From Blautia sp900556555 (GTDB lineage Bacteria; Bacillota; Clostridia; Lachnospirales; Lachnospiraceae), in assembly GCA_964250615.1 (NCBI GenBank), contig CAXUGM010000010.1: a DNA stretch of 64,000 nt, one strand, 5' to 3'. Below, in pieces: positions 50,434 to 59,856 of this stretch. The notes beneath the pieces were generated by a model. The model saw nothing but the letters and a program-made list of their open reading frames with translations, had not been told where the DNA came from and did not search any database. Every line of letters begins with the position of its first letter. Position 1 is the stretch's first letter. The translations under genes and the position numbers were made by a program.

Positions 50434-51576
50434 ATGGATGAAAAAGAATACAGAAGAAAAGAACGCATAAGAGAACAGCGGAAACAGGAACGGATACGAA
50501 GGGTAAGACGGCAGAGAATCATATGGGGAGTCAATCTAGGGTTGCTTCTGGTATTGTGCCTGGTATTTACTGTGCGGGGGGTGCAGTCAAAAGCAGCCCA
50601 GGAAAAGGAGAAACAGGCTAAAAAGAAACAAGAACAGGAAAAAGCAAAAGAGCCGGAAATAATTAGCTTTACCATCAGTGCAGCAGGAGACTGCACCTTG
50701 GGTATTGATGAAAATTTCTATTATCCGACAGGTCTTCCAGCGAAATATGAGCAGGAAGGGGCAGCGTTTTTCTTTGAAAAGGTAAAACCTATTTTTGAAG
50801 AAGATGATTTAACGATTGTCAACATGGAAGGAACACTGACAGACGAAACAGCACGAAGGACAGATAGAAAATTTTGCTTTAAAGGGGATAAGGAGTTAGT
50901 CAATATTCTTACAGAAGGTTCTGTGGAAGCGGCAAACCTGGCAAATAATCATACGGAAGATTATGGGGAAAAAAGTTACACAGACACCATTGAAGTTCTG
51001 GAAGAAAAAGGGATTTCCGTGTTTGGAAATGAGAAGACTTCTATTGTAGATGTGAAAGGAATTAAGGTAGGGCTTCTTGGCACCTATGAGTTGGCAAAAA
51101 ATATAGAATGTGAAGACGAAATGATCGCAAATATTGAAAAATTAAAAAATGAAGGTGCCCAGTTGATCATTGCAAGCTTCCATTGGGGAATAGAAAGAGA
51201 AAATATTCCGAATGAAACCCAGATTGCTCTTGCACATTCCGCCATTGATCATGGTGCAGATCTGGTGCTTGGACATCATCCACATGTGCTTCAGGGGATC
51301 GAGGAATATAATGGAAAGAATATTATTTACAGCCTTGCAAATTTCTGTTTCGGAGGAAATTCAGGACCGAAAGATATGGATACGATGATCTTCCGGCAGA
51401 CTTTTACTTTTAAAGATGGAAAACTACAGGAAGATAATGTGAAGAATATCATTCCGTGCAAAATTTCATCCGTTTATGAAACAGGTGTGAATAATTATCA
51501 GCCAATGCCGGCAGAAGGGGAAGTGGGAGACGCTATTCTGGCCAGGATCCAGGAATATTCAGATGCACTGGAATAA
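50434..51576 (+). CDS. CapA-family metallophosphatase-like membrane protein
   Basis: 380 residues. A very basic N-terminal cytoplasmic segment (~1-28), one membrane span (~29-50), a Lys/Gln/Glu linker, then a PGA_cap (CapA/PgsA) domain: SAAGDCTLG, VNMEGTLT, NLANNHTEDYG, ASFHWGIE and LGHHPHVLQGIEEYNGK. Named for capsular poly-gamma-glutamate synthesis, but no capB, capC or pgs partner is present, so here it may be another envelope-associated enzyme. Follows rsmI by 21 bases. Confidence 0.85.
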   Translation: MDEKEYRRKERIREQRKQERIRRVRRQRIIWGVNLGLLLVLCLVFTVRGVQSKAAQEKEKQAKKKQEQEKAKEPEIISFTISAAGDCTLGIDENFYYPTGLPAKYEQEGAAFFFEKVKPIFEEDDLTIVNMEGTLTDETARRTDRKFCFKGDKELVNILTEGSVEAANLANNHTEDYGEKSYTDTIEVLEEKGISVFGNEKTSIVDVKGIKVGLLGTYELAKNIECEDEMIANIEKLKNEGAQLIIASFHWGIERENIPNETQIALAHSAIDHGADLVLGHHPHVLQGIEEYNGKNIIYSLANFCFGGNSGPKDMDTMIFRQTFTFKDGKLQEDNVKNIIPCKISSVYETGVNNYQPMPAEGEVGDAILARIQEYSDALE

Positions 51577-51638
51577 TTCAGTATAAATAACAGACAGTCT
51601 GCATAAGTTAGAGCAAAGAAAGGTATATGGGTGAAAAT

Positions 51639-52229
51639 ATGCTGAATCTTCTCTGGGGAGCTATGCTGCTGATTGGAATTGTATATGGTGCGGCTACAGG
51701 CCGTATGAATGAGGTGACAGATGCTGCCCTTTCGTCTGCGAAAGAGGCAGTATCTCTTTGTATTACCATGGCTGGAATTGTGGCCATGTGGGTAGGTGTG
51801 ATGGAGATAGCCAAAAGCTCCGGCCTGGTGGAGAGGCTTACCGGGAAGATGCAGCCTCTTCTTAGTTTTCTTTTTCCGGGAGTGCCAAGAGAGCACAGAG
51901 CCATGGAGTTTATTTCAGCAAATATGATTGCAAACTTTCTGGGACTTGGATGGGCAGCCACGCCCTTTGGTCTGAAAGCCATGGAAGAACTGGCAGAGTT
52001 GGAAAAACAAAGGAAATCCGTCTCCCCGGGAACTGCCAGCAATGCCATGTGCACGTTTTTGATTTTAAATATTTCATCACTCCAGTTGATTCCTGTGAAC
52101 ATTATTGCCTATAGGAGCCAATACGGAAGCGTGAATCCCACAGCCATTGTGGGACCGGGGATCGTGGCTACTGCGGTGAGCACCGTGGTGGCGGTGGTGT
52201 TCTGCAAGGCGATGGATAGGAAAATATGA
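51639..52229 (+). CDS. spmA: Spore maturation protein A-like (nucleoside recognition domain)
   Basis: 196 residues with several membrane segments: LLWGAMLLIGIVYGAATG, ITMAGIVAMWVGVMEIAKSSGL, NFLGLGWAATPFGLKAM and a C-terminal span. This matches SpmA, needed for spore core dehydration in B. subtilis. The ATG at 51639 is preceded by GGTGA; another in-frame ATG at 51627 has a ribosome site too close. SpmB, usually the next gene, is not present: the next gene is on the other strand. Sporulation role inferred from family only. Confidence 0.78.
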   Translation: MLNLLWGAMLLIGIVYGAATGRMNEVTDAALSSAKEAVSLCITMAGIVAMWVGVMEIAKSSGLVERLTGKMQPLLSFLFPGVPREHRAMEFISANMIANFLGLGWAATPFGLKAMEELAELEKQRKSVSPGTASNAMCTFLILNISSLQLIPVNIIAYRSQYGSVNPTAIVGPGIVATAVSTVVAVVFCKAMDRKI

Positions 52230-52235
52230 TTTACA

Positions 52236-53408
52236 CTACTCCATATCCCGTATAGACAACGCCACATAATACGGAAACAAATCTTCAGCGGTCTTCAGCG
52301 GTGAATGGAGAATCTTCTTCAATTTCTGTACCTGATAATTCACAGTATTGCGGTGGAGATACAAATCTGCCGCAGTTTTCTCAAGACTGCGGTCATTTCT
52401 GATATAAGCTCTTAAAAGTTCCACATAGTTATGTTTCTTTACATCTGCGTGTTCCAAAGGCCCTAACAATTCGTTGGCATAAGAATGGAGAATATCCTTG
52501 TCCTGTACGGAGAAGAGAATCTTAAAAAATCCCATATCTTCGAAACGGATAAAAGTTTCTTTCCGGTACATGGCCATTCTTACTGCGGTGACAGCCCGGT
52601 CATAACTCTTATGAATATTGGAAATGCCCCGGACTTCGATGCCGACACCCATGTGAAGAGCCTGAGCCCTGGCAGCATCCCGGTAGGTATCCAGAATGAT
52701 ATTTCTGATTTCAGGCAGAAGAGACGGTTCTAAATTATGTAATACCATAAGTTCGTAATGGTCCTGGCTGATTAAACCGAATTTTACATGTTTTAAATTG
52801 TGACTGGTTTTGAATCTTCGGACACGATTCAGAAGAAAATCTTCCATTTCACTGGCTTTTTGCAAATCCTCCTGATCGCTGTTTACGCAGATCATAATAA
52901 CTGTAAAATTCCCATCCAGATTATAATATTGCTCCAGAACTTTCCGGTAATCAGCTTCATTACCCCGCTGGAAAATTGCATCTGCCATGGCCCGGTCATG
53001 GAGGGCACTTTCATGCTGCCTCTGGATAATCCTCACACAAAAAGTCTGGATCATCTCTGTCATGCTGATTTCCCAGGGCATAGTAAAAAGTGGAAAATCA
53101 ACTTCATTGCAGTAATCAATGACTTCCTGTGGGATTGTATGTACATATTTTCCTACATTAATAATCAGGCCTGCTGTTTTCTGTTCAGACAGGCTGCGTA
53201 CAAGAGTCATAAGCCACCCCGGATCATCGGCTGCTTTAGACCCCGCGGTCACTGTGAGCTCAGAACCATGAAAATAGGGGATAATATACTCATCTTCCAG
53301 CATATATACCCAGGTTACTTTGTTGCGGATACTGTTTTGTCCTGCACACAAGGACAATTTAAAGGGGTTTTCATTCTCCATATAAAGCTTTTTCAGACTG
53401 GCGGACAT
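52236..53408 (-). CDS. PucR/CdaR-type transcriptional regulator
   Basis: 390 residues. An N-terminal PucR-like sensory region (~20-135, VTWVYMLEDEYIIPYFHGSELTV) is followed by a GGDEF-like middle part and a C-terminal PucR helix-turn-helix (RNDRSLEKTAADLYLHRNTVNYQVQKLKKIL). Members control purine, amino-acid or sugar-acid catabolism. AGGAGG upstream of the start. Divergent from the 62-residue gene, and the opp operon lies 600 bases away, either of which could be its target. Confidence 0.85.
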   Translation of the reverse strand: MSASLKKLYMENENPFKLSLCAGQNSIRNKVTWVYMLEDEYIIPYFHGSELTVTAGSKAADDPGWLMTLVRSLSEQKTAGLIINVGKYVHTIPQEVIDYCNEVDFPLFTMPWEISMTEMIQTFCVRIIQRQHESALHDRAMADAIFQRGNEADYRKVLEQYYNLDGNFTVIMICVNSDQEDLQKASEMEDFLLNRVRRFKTSHNLKHVKFGLISQDHYELMVLHNLEPSLLPEIRNIILDTYRDAARAQALHMGVGIEVRGISNIHKSYDRAVTAVRMAMYRKETFIRFEDMGFFKILFSVQDKDILHSYANELLGPLEHADVKKHNYVELLRAYIRNDRSLEKTAADLYLHRNTVNYQVQKLKKILHSPLKTAEDLFPYYVALSIRDME

Positions 53409-53485
53409 ATTTTTATACCTCCTTTTTAAAACTTATTTGTACTGGTAATACAAATTTTAACACAAAAATTTAGACTTCGCTACCA

Positions 53486-53513
53486 TTTACAGGAAGAAAA
53501 TATGTATTATAAT
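53486..53513 (+). promoter_or_regulatory. Promoter of the 62-residue gene
   Basis: TTTACA (53486-53491), 16 bases, TATAAT (53508-53513). Leaves a ~90-base leader. Confidence 0.65.
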
Positions 53514-53610
53514 GATAGATATAGAAAGCAATACAGAAAAGTACGTGAAGAAAAAATGTTTACAGAAGGTTAACATATGTCTTTGATACAAAGACAGAAA
53601 GGGGGATTTT

Positions 53611-53799
53611 ATGACAACACTGACACTGGGAAGAGCAATTGATGCAGAAGATTTCTTATTTGTAGCCTTAAATGACAGTTCTTATGCTGATTGGAGAGCA
53701 AGCCGCAATACAAGTGAGGCTATGGCTGAAATGTATGTAGAAAAAACAGGACACGAAACCCTTGGAGGCAGAATTAAGAAGTTTTTCAGCAGAAAATAG
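53611..53799 (+). CDS. Small protein of unknown function
   Basis: 62 residues. A good promoter (53486-53513) and a GGGGGA ribosome site seven bases before the ATG make it a credible gene. The first ~45 residues are mildly acidic (AEDFLFVALNDSSYADWRASR); the C-terminus is basic (RIKKFFSRK). No signal peptide, membrane span or known motif. A possible peptide or adaptor related to the opp operon that follows, but nothing in the sequence shows it. Confidence 0.6.
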   Translation: MTTLTLGRAIDAEDFLFVALNDSSYADWRASRNTSEAMAEMYVEKTGHETLGGRIKKFFSRK

Positions 53800-53924
53800 C
53801 AGAAAAAAGCTGAAAAATACGAGAATTATGAGATAAAGGAAAAATACAACGGAAATATTATGTAAAATTCACACATAATATGTTTTTTTGCTACCCTTAA
53901 AATTGAACAAAGTAGGGAAAATGC
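53800..53924. other. AT-rich gap before the opp promoter
   Basis: Gene-free, no terminator found after the small gene, nothing else recognised. Confidence 0.4.
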
Positions 53925-53953
53925 TTGACATCGTTTGTTCGTAATAGTAAAAT
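53925..53953 (+). promoter_or_regulatory. opp operon promoter
   Basis: TTGACA (53925-53930), 17 bases, TAAAAT (53948-53953). Start of transcription expected near 53960. Confidence 0.8.
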
Positions 53954-53960
53954 TGCATTA

Positions 53961-54000
53961 ATGTAAAGAAGCCAGTTTACATGAATACTGGCTTTTTTAT
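53961..54000 (+). promoter_or_regulatory. Attenuator-like leader of the opp operon
   Basis: Two overlapping hairpins: ATGTAAA (53961-53967) with TTTACAT (53976-53982), and AAGCCAGT (53969-53976) with ACTGGCTT (53987-53994) followed by TTTTAT. The second is an intrinsic terminator located between promoter and oppA. Forming the first blocks it. What selects between them is unknown. Confidence 0.6.
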
Positions 54001-54027
54001 TTTAGCAAAATAAGGAGGGCTCATAAT

Positions 54028-55977
54028 ATGAAAAAAAGAGCAAAATGGCTTGCCGTTGCCCTGTCTTTAACACTTACCTTAACCGCATGTGGCGGTGGCG
54101 GAAGTAAAGACAACGGAAGCAAGGAAGAAGGCGGCAAAGGTGGAGAAACTGCGGCTGCTGAAGAAATCAAAGACCTGGTTACCTGGGAGACCAGTAACAG
54201 AGAGATGGAGAACTTATTCATCCTGAACACAGAGATGGCAAATGACTTGAATGTTCTCTGTAACACAAATGAAGGTCTTCTGGAAACAGATGCCAAAGGT
54301 AAACTGATTCCTGGTCTTGCTGAAAAATGGGGAACAGAAGATGGTGGTCTTACCTGGAAATTCGAATTAAGAGATGGCGTGAAATGGGTAGACCAGCAGG
54401 GAAATGAAAAAGCAGACTGTACTGCACAGGACTTTGTCACAGGTCTTGAGTGGGTAATGAACTTCCACAAAAACGGAGCAATGAATACTTCTATGCCTTC
54501 TGCTTTGATCAAAGGTGCTGAAGACTACTATAATTATACAAAAGAACTTCCGGAAGCAGAAGCAAAAGCTCTGGATACAACAAAATTCCTGGAAATGGTA
54601 GGAATTGAAACTCCGGACGATCATACTGTAATTTATCACTGTGCACAGAATGCACCATACTTCGATACTGTAGCGGTATCTGCATGTCTGTATCCACTGG
54701 CACAGGGATTTGTGGACGAAGTTGGTGTTGATAACGTAAAATCTACAGGCATTGAAGGTCTGTGGTACAACGGACCTTACACTCTGACTGAGTACATCCA
54801 GGGAAATACAAAAACTCTGACACAGAACCCATTATACTGGGACAAAGACTGCAAACTGTTTGAAACAGTTACTATCCGTATCGTGGATGATGTTACAGTA
54901 GGATATTCTCTGTACGAAGCAGGCGAGATCGACCATATCGACCTTGGGGAAGCAAACCTGAGAACAATCTACGAAGATGAAAGCAATCCATACCACGATC
55001 AGTTAGTAGAAAAAATGCCGAAAAAATATTCTTATCAGATGCACTTCAACTATGCTAAGAATAATGAAGACGGAACAGAAGATGAAAACTGGAATAAAGC
55101 TGTTTCAAACGAAGCATTCCGTCAGGCTATCTACTACGGATTAGATTTTACAACTTACATGGAAAGAACAAACTTCATCAACCCAATGCACTGTGAAAAC
55201 AATGCATACACCATGAAAGGTCTTCTGTACTTCTCTGACGGAACAGACTACACAGACAAAGTTGCTGAAGGTCTGGGACTGCCTGAATCTGATGGAAAAA
55301 CACCAAGAAGATTAGATGCAGACAAAGCAGCAGAGTACAAAGCTCAGGCTATGGAAGAGCTGAAAGCTGAAGGAGTTACCTTCCCGGTAGAAATGGACTA
55401 CTACATCATCGCAGGTGCACAGAACGCTCTGGATACAGCTACTGTATTACAGCAGGCAGTTTCTAAATGCCTTGGAGATGACTTCGTAAAACTGAACGTT
55501 GGTACTTTTGTATCCAGCCAGACAAAAGAAGTTATCCAGCCAAGACTGCACTCTTTCGTAATCAACGGATGGGGAGCTGACTACGGTGATCCTCAGAACT
55601 ACCTTGGACAGGAAACATACGGAGAAGATACAGCTTACTACGCTATGAACTACTCCAACGTAAACGATTCCAAAGATGAAGATCTTATTGCAACATACAA
55701 AGAATTTACAGAATTAGTAAATACTGCAAATGCGATCACAGATGATATGGATAAGAGATACCAGGCATATGTGGATGCAGAAGTATACATGCTGAACCAC
55801 GCACTGTCTGTTCCGGTTCAGTTAGAAGTAGCATGGCAGCTTACAAAAGTAAACGACTACACAAGATCTAATGCTATGTTCGGTATCCAGAACTACATGT
55901 ACAAGAACTGGGATACCTCTGTAGAAGCCTATACTACAGAACAGTATGATAAATTCCGCGAGGACTTTAATAAATAA
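54028..55977 (+). CDS. oppA: Oligopeptide ABC transporter binding lipoprotein
   Basis: 649 residues, longer than the usual ~540-600. Lipoprotein signal with lipobox LTAC (Cys21) and a Gly/Ser/Lys/Glu linker. Family 5 solute-binding fold: LETDAKGKLIPGLAEKWGTEDGGLTWKFELRDGVKW is typical. Binds peptides (possibly other compounds) outside the cell. AAGGAGGG before the ATG. Its stop codon overlaps the start of oppB (TAATG). Codon choice is strongly biased, consistent with high expression. Confidence 0.92.
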   Translation: MKKRAKWLAVALSLTLTLTACGGGGSKDNGSKEEGGKGGETAAAEEIKDLVTWETSNREMENLFILNTEMANDLNVLCNTNEGLLETDAKGKLIPGLAEKWGTEDGGLTWKFELRDGVKWVDQQGNEKADCTAQDFVTGLEWVMNFHKNGAMNTSMPSALIKGAEDYYNYTKELPEAEAKALDTTKFLEMVGIETPDDHTVIYHCAQNAPYFDTVAVSACLYPLAQGFVDEVGVDNVKSTGIEGLWYNGPYTLTEYIQGNTKTLTQNPLYWDKDCKLFETVTIRIVDDVTVGYSLYEAGEIDHIDLGEANLRTIYEDESNPYHDQLVEKMPKKYSYQMHFNYAKNNEDGTEDENWNKAVSNEAFRQAIYYGLDFTTYMERTNFINPMHCENNAYTMKGLLYFSDGTDYTDKVAEGLGLPESDGKTPRRLDADKAAEYKAQAMEELKAEGVTFPVEMDYYIIAGAQNALDTATVLQQAVSKCLGDDFVKLNVGTFVSSQTKEVIQPRLHSFVINGWGADYGDPQNYLGQETYGEDTAYYAMNYSNVNDSKDEDLIATYKEFTELVNTANAITDDMDKRYQAYVDAEVYMLNHALSVPVQLEVAWQLTKVNDYTRSNAMFGIQNYMYKNWDTSVEAYTTEQYDKFREDFNK

Positions 55978-56927
55978 TGTTTAAATATACAATCAAGCGA
56001 CTGTTACAATCTCTTGTAACAGTCCTGGTTGTTGTAACTATCGTGTTTCTGTTAATGAGAATGTTGCCGACTGATTACTTCTTCACAGAAGATCAGTTGA
56101 TGAAGCTCCAGCCTGAACAGAAACAGGAGCAGTTGCAGGCAGCCGGATTATTAGACCCGGTACCGGAACAGCTTATCCGCTATTATGGGCAGATTGTCCG
56201 TTTCGACTTTGGTGAGTCACGGAGAATTCAGAGCGGTGTACCTGTTACCCAGGTAATCGGTTCTAAATTTACAGTATCCATGAGACTGGGATGTACCGCA
56301 TTGGTAATTGCACTTATTGTGGGTGTTTTCATCGGTATTATTCAGACTCTGAACAAGGACAAGTTACTGGATCATGTAGGAACAGCCTACACCGTCTTTG
56401 TAAATGCTGTCCCAAGTCTGGTTTCCTATTCGTTGGTATTAGTGTTTGGTTCAAAGGTGCTGGGACTCCCGCCATTGTATTCTACTAGAAATGTCTCCCA
56501 GTCTTCTATTTTGCCTATTGTATGTCTGTCTCTGGCATCGATTGCCAGCTATGCGTTGTGGACCAGACGATATATGGTAGACGAGCTGAATAAAGACTAT
56601 ATCAGACTGGCTCGTGTAAAAGGTATGTCTTCAAGAACGATCATGGTGAAACACGTATTCAAAAATGCATTTGTACCGTTAGTACAGCAGATTCCTGCAT
56701 CTTTCCTTTACACCATCGGTGGTTCTCTGTTGGTTGAGAGATTTTTCTCTGTTCCCGGTATGGGACCGCTTCTGACAGACTCTATCATCCGTTATGATGT
56801 AAATGTGGTTCAGACACTTGCCATCCTGTATGCGACCCTTGGTATCATGGGCGTATTCTTAGGAGACATTCTGATGATGCTGGTTGACCCAAGAATTAAA
56901 CTTACCGGAAGAGGAGGCACACGATAA
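55977..56927 (+). CDS. oppB: Oligopeptide ABC transporter permease OppB
   Basis: 316 residues, six membrane spans. N-terminal FKYTIKRLLQSLVTVLVVVTIVFLLMRMLP and EAA-type loop DYIRLARVKGMSSRTIMVKHVFKNAFVP are typical of DppB/OppB. Overlaps oppA and oppC by one base each (TAATG), so the three are translated in a coupled manner. Confidence 0.92.
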   Translation: MFKYTIKRLLQSLVTVLVVVTIVFLLMRMLPTDYFFTEDQLMKLQPEQKQEQLQAAGLLDPVPEQLIRYYGQIVRFDFGESRRIQSGVPVTQVIGSKFTVSMRLGCTALVIALIVGVFIGIIQTLNKDKLLDHVGTAYTVFVNAVPSLVSYSLVLVFGSKVLGLPPLYSTRNVSQSSILPIVCLSLASIASYALWTRRYMVDELNKDYIRLARVKGMSSRTIMVKHVFKNAFVPLVQQIPASFLYTIGGSLLVERFFSVPGMGPLLTDSIIRYDVNVVQTLAILYATLGIMGVFLGDILMMLVDPRIKLTGRGGTR

Positions 56928-57850
56928 TGGAAAAAAAGAATAAAGATGATTTGTTCCGTTTTGTGGAGTACTCTCCGGAAGCAGCAGAGCGTACAGGCTA
57001 TTCTGATTATTCTTATTGGAAGTCTGTATTCCAGAACTTTTTCAAGAAAAAATCTGCAGTGGTCATGTCCTGTGTGTTCTTTGCACTGGTCATCTTCTCC
57101 TTTGTGGCACTGTGGATTGGCAAATATGAGTATGCAGCATTAGAAACAAACAGTGCACTGGCCTTTCAGAAACCAAACAGCGAGTTCTGGTTTGGAACCG
57201 ACAACCTGGGTCGTGACTACTGGTGTCAGGTATGGTATGCAGCTCAGACTTCTATTAAGCTGGCTTTGATCGTTGCATTAGGTGAATGTGTTGTTGGTGT
57301 TGTTATTGGATGTCTGTGGGGATATGTACGTCAGTTAGACCGTTTCCTGACAGAAGTTTACAATGTAATCAACAATGTTCCGATGATCATCTATATGACA
57401 TTGATCTCCTTGTTAGTTGGCCAGAGTTTTACGGTTATGGCAATTTCACTGATTGCCTTCGGATGGCTGACCATGGCGAAGAATGTCAGAAACCTGGTAA
57501 TGATGTACCGTGACAGGGAGTACAACCTGGCATCCAGATGTCTTGGTACTCCGGTTTGGAGAGTTTTGACAAAGAACATCCTTCCATACCTGATCAGCAT
57601 CATTATCTTAAGACTTGCACTTTCCATCCCGGCTACGATTGCACTGGAGTCTACACTGTCCTATCTTGGTCTGGGACTTGGAATTGAGACACCGTCACTT
57701 GGTATTCTTTTAAGAAATGCCAGAAACTACTTTTTGGATCGCCCGTATCTGCTGATTTTCCCGGCAGTTATTGTTTCTTTGATTACCGTTACCTTCTATT
57801 TGGTAGGTAATGCTTTCTCAGATGCGGCAGATCCTAGAAATCACGTATAG
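56927..57850 (+). CDS. oppC: Oligopeptide ABC transporter permease OppC
   Basis: 307 residues. An N-terminal cytoplasmic tail, then six spans. FWFGTDNLGRDYWCQVWYAAQTSIKLAL and EYNLASRCLGTPVWRVLTKNILPYL (docking loop) match DppC/OppC. Partner of OppB in the membrane channel. Confidence 0.92.
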   Translation: MEKKNKDDLFRFVEYSPEAAERTGYSDYSYWKSVFQNFFKKKSAVVMSCVFFALVIFSFVALWIGKYEYAALETNSALAFQKPNSEFWFGTDNLGRDYWCQVWYAAQTSIKLALIVALGECVVGVVIGCLWGYVRQLDRFLTEVYNVINNVPMIIYMTLISLLVGQSFTVMAISLIAFGWLTMAKNVRNLVMMYRDREYNLASRCLGTPVWRVLTKNILPYLISIIILRLALSIPATIALESTLSYLGLGLGIETPSLGILLRNARNYFLDRPYLLIFPAVIVSLITVTFYLVGNAFSDAADPRNHV

Positions 57851-57866
57851 GAATGGAGGACCAGTA

Positions 57867-58907
57867 ATGGCAAAAGAACCAATATTATCTGCTAGAGACG
57901 TGGAAATCCAGTTCAGTTTACGTGGAAAGCTGCTTACAGCTATCCGCAAATGTTCTCTGGATCTCTATGAAGGTGAGACTCTTGCAATCGTAGGTGAATC
58001 CGGTTCTGGAAAGTCTGTTTTTACAAAATCTTTCCTGGGTATGCTGGATGCAAACGGAAAAATCACAAATGGTTCCATCATGTACAGAGGAACCGATATT
58101 TCAAAATATAAAAAAGAAAAAGAGTGGAGAACTATCCGTGGTAAGAAAATTGCCATGGTTATGCAGGATCCTATGACATCCTTGAATCCACTGAAAAAAG
58201 TTGGAAAACAGATTCAGGAAAGTATTGAACTGAATCAGGGAATCAAAGGCGCTGAGGCCAAAAAGCTGGCTATGGAGATGCTGACAAAGGTTGGTATTCC
58301 TGATCCGGAGCGCCGTTATAATCAGTATCCACACGAGTTTTCCGGCGGAATGAGACAGCGTGTTGTCATTGCTATTGCCGTGGCATGCCATCCTGAAATT
58401 TTAATCTGTGACGAACCTACTACAGCTCTGGATGTTACGATTCAGGCTCAGATTCTGAACCTGATCCGTGAATTGCAGCGTGAGCTGAAAATGACAGTTG
58501 TTTACATCACTCATGACCTGGGTGTTGTGGCAAATGTTGCTGACCGTGTAGCAGTTATGTATGCAGGGCAGATTGTAGAGTACGGCCTGGTAAATGAAAT
58601 TTTCTATGATGCATGGCATCCATATACATGGGCGCTGCTGTCATCCCTTCCACAGTTGGGAATTAAGGGAGAACCACTTCCGACTATCGAAGGAACACCG
58701 CCAAACTTATTTAACACGATTAAAGGTGATGCATTCGCACCACGTAACAAACAGGCACTTGCTATTGATTTTGAGGAGGAACCACCTTTCTTCGAAATCA
58801 CAGAGACTCACCAGGCAAAAACCTGGTATCTGGATCCAAGAGCACCGAAGATTGAACAGCCGAAAGCGATTAAAATGCTGAGGCAAAAAATGCAGGAGAG
58901 AGGGTAA
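57867..58907 (+). CDS. oppD: Oligopeptide ABC transporter ATPase OppD
   Basis: 346 residues. Walker A GESGSGKS, Q-loop MQDPMTSLNP, signature FSGGMRQRVVIAIAVACHP, Walker B LICDEPTTALD and switch His in YITHDLGVVA. The oligopeptide-transporter C-terminal extension (~260-346) is present. Unlike iron-sulfur-containing OppD proteins the usual C-terminal four-Cys cluster is not visible. ATG at 57867 with GGAGGACC upstream. Confidence 0.94.
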   Translation: MAKEPILSARDVEIQFSLRGKLLTAIRKCSLDLYEGETLAIVGESGSGKSVFTKSFLGMLDANGKITNGSIMYRGTDISKYKKEKEWRTIRGKKIAMVMQDPMTSLNPLKKVGKQIQESIELNQGIKGAEAKKLAMEMLTKVGIPDPERRYNQYPHEFSGGMRQRVVIAIAVACHPEILICDEPTTALDVTIQAQILNLIRELQRELKMTVVYITHDLGVVANVADRVAVMYAGQIVEYGLVNEIFYDAWHPYTWALLSSLPQLGIKGEPLPTIEGTPPNLFNTIKGDAFAPRNKQALAIDFEEEPPFFEITETHQAKTWYLDPRAPKIEQPKAIKMLRQKMQERG

Positions 58908-58915
58908 TAGTAGAT

Positions 58916-59845
58916 ATGGCAGAAAGAGAAAAGTTAATAGAAGTAAAAGATCTGCAGATTACCTTCGGCAGTGGAAGAAAGAAATTCGTGGCTGTTGACC
59001 ATGTAAATTTTGATATTTACAAAGGAGAGACATTCTCTCTGGTTGGTGAGTCCGGTTCCGGAAAAACCACCATCGGCCGTGCCATTACCAGAATCAATCC
59101 TGTATCTGCAGGTGAAATCTTATTCAAAGGACAGAGAATCAGCGGAAAGATTTCCAAAGAACTGGACCTTGAAGTAATTAAAAAATGCCAGATGATTTTC
59201 CAGGATCCAATGGCATCTCTGAACGAGCGTGCAAAAGTCGACTATATTATCTCAGAAGGTTTGATCAACCATCATCTTTACAAAGATGAGAAGGAAAGAT
59301 ACGAGAAGGTACAGGCAGCTCTTCACGAAGTAGGACTGCTTCCGGAGTTTGCTTCCCGTTTCCCTCATGAGTTCTCTGGCGGTCAGCGTCAGCGTATCGG
59401 TATTGCCCGTGCACTGATCATGCAGCCGGAATTCGTAGTGGCAGACGAGCCAATCTCTGCACTGGATGTTTCTATCCGTGCACAGGTTCTGAACCTGCTG
59501 AATGACCTGAAGAGGACAAAAGGTTTAACTTACCTCTTTATTGCACACGATTTGTCTGTAGTAAGATTTATTTCAGACCGTATTGCAGTTATTCACAAGG
59601 GCAGAATTGTAGAGCTGGCAGAAGCGGAAGAATTATTCATTCATCCGTTCCATCCGTACACCAAGGCACTGCTTTCAGCAGTACCGATTCCGGATCCGGA
59701 ACAGGAAAAGAATAAAAAACTTCTGGTATATGATCCTTCTATTCATGATTACAGCACAGACAAACCGGTATGGGAAGAAATCCTTCCCGGACATTTTGTT
59801 TATGGTAATCAGAAAGAACTGGAAGAATACCGTAAAGAGATTTAA
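58916..59845 (+). CDS. oppF: Oligopeptide ABC transporter ATPase OppF
   Basis: 309 residues. Walker A GESGSGKTT, Q-loop FQDPMASLNERAKV, signature FSGGQRQRIGIARAL, Walker B VVADEPISALDVS and switch His in FIAHDLSVVRFI, with the family C-terminal region. Forms the ATPase pair with OppD; eight bases downstream of it. Confidence 0.94.
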   Translation: MAEREKLIEVKDLQITFGSGRKKFVAVDHVNFDIYKGETFSLVGESGSGKTTIGRAITRINPVSAGEILFKGQRISGKISKELDLEVIKKCQMIFQDPMASLNERAKVDYIISEGLINHHLYKDEKERYEKVQAALHEVGLLPEFASRFPHEFSGGQRQRIGIARALIMQPEFVVADEPISALDVSIRAQVLNLLNDLKRTKGLTYLFIAHDLSVVRFISDRIAVIHKGRIVELAEAEELFIHPFHPYTKALLSAVPIPDPEQEKNKKLLVYDPSIHDYSTDKPVWEEILPGHFVYGNQKELEEYRKEI

Positions 59846-59856
59846 AAGGAATGAAC

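Noticed and set aside
54028..59845. Nickel or dipeptide (Nik/Dpp) transporter instead of Opp
   Set aside because: Not excluded by motifs, but there is no urease, hydrogenase or dipeptidase context and the family assignment oligopeptide/dipeptide is the most cautious name.
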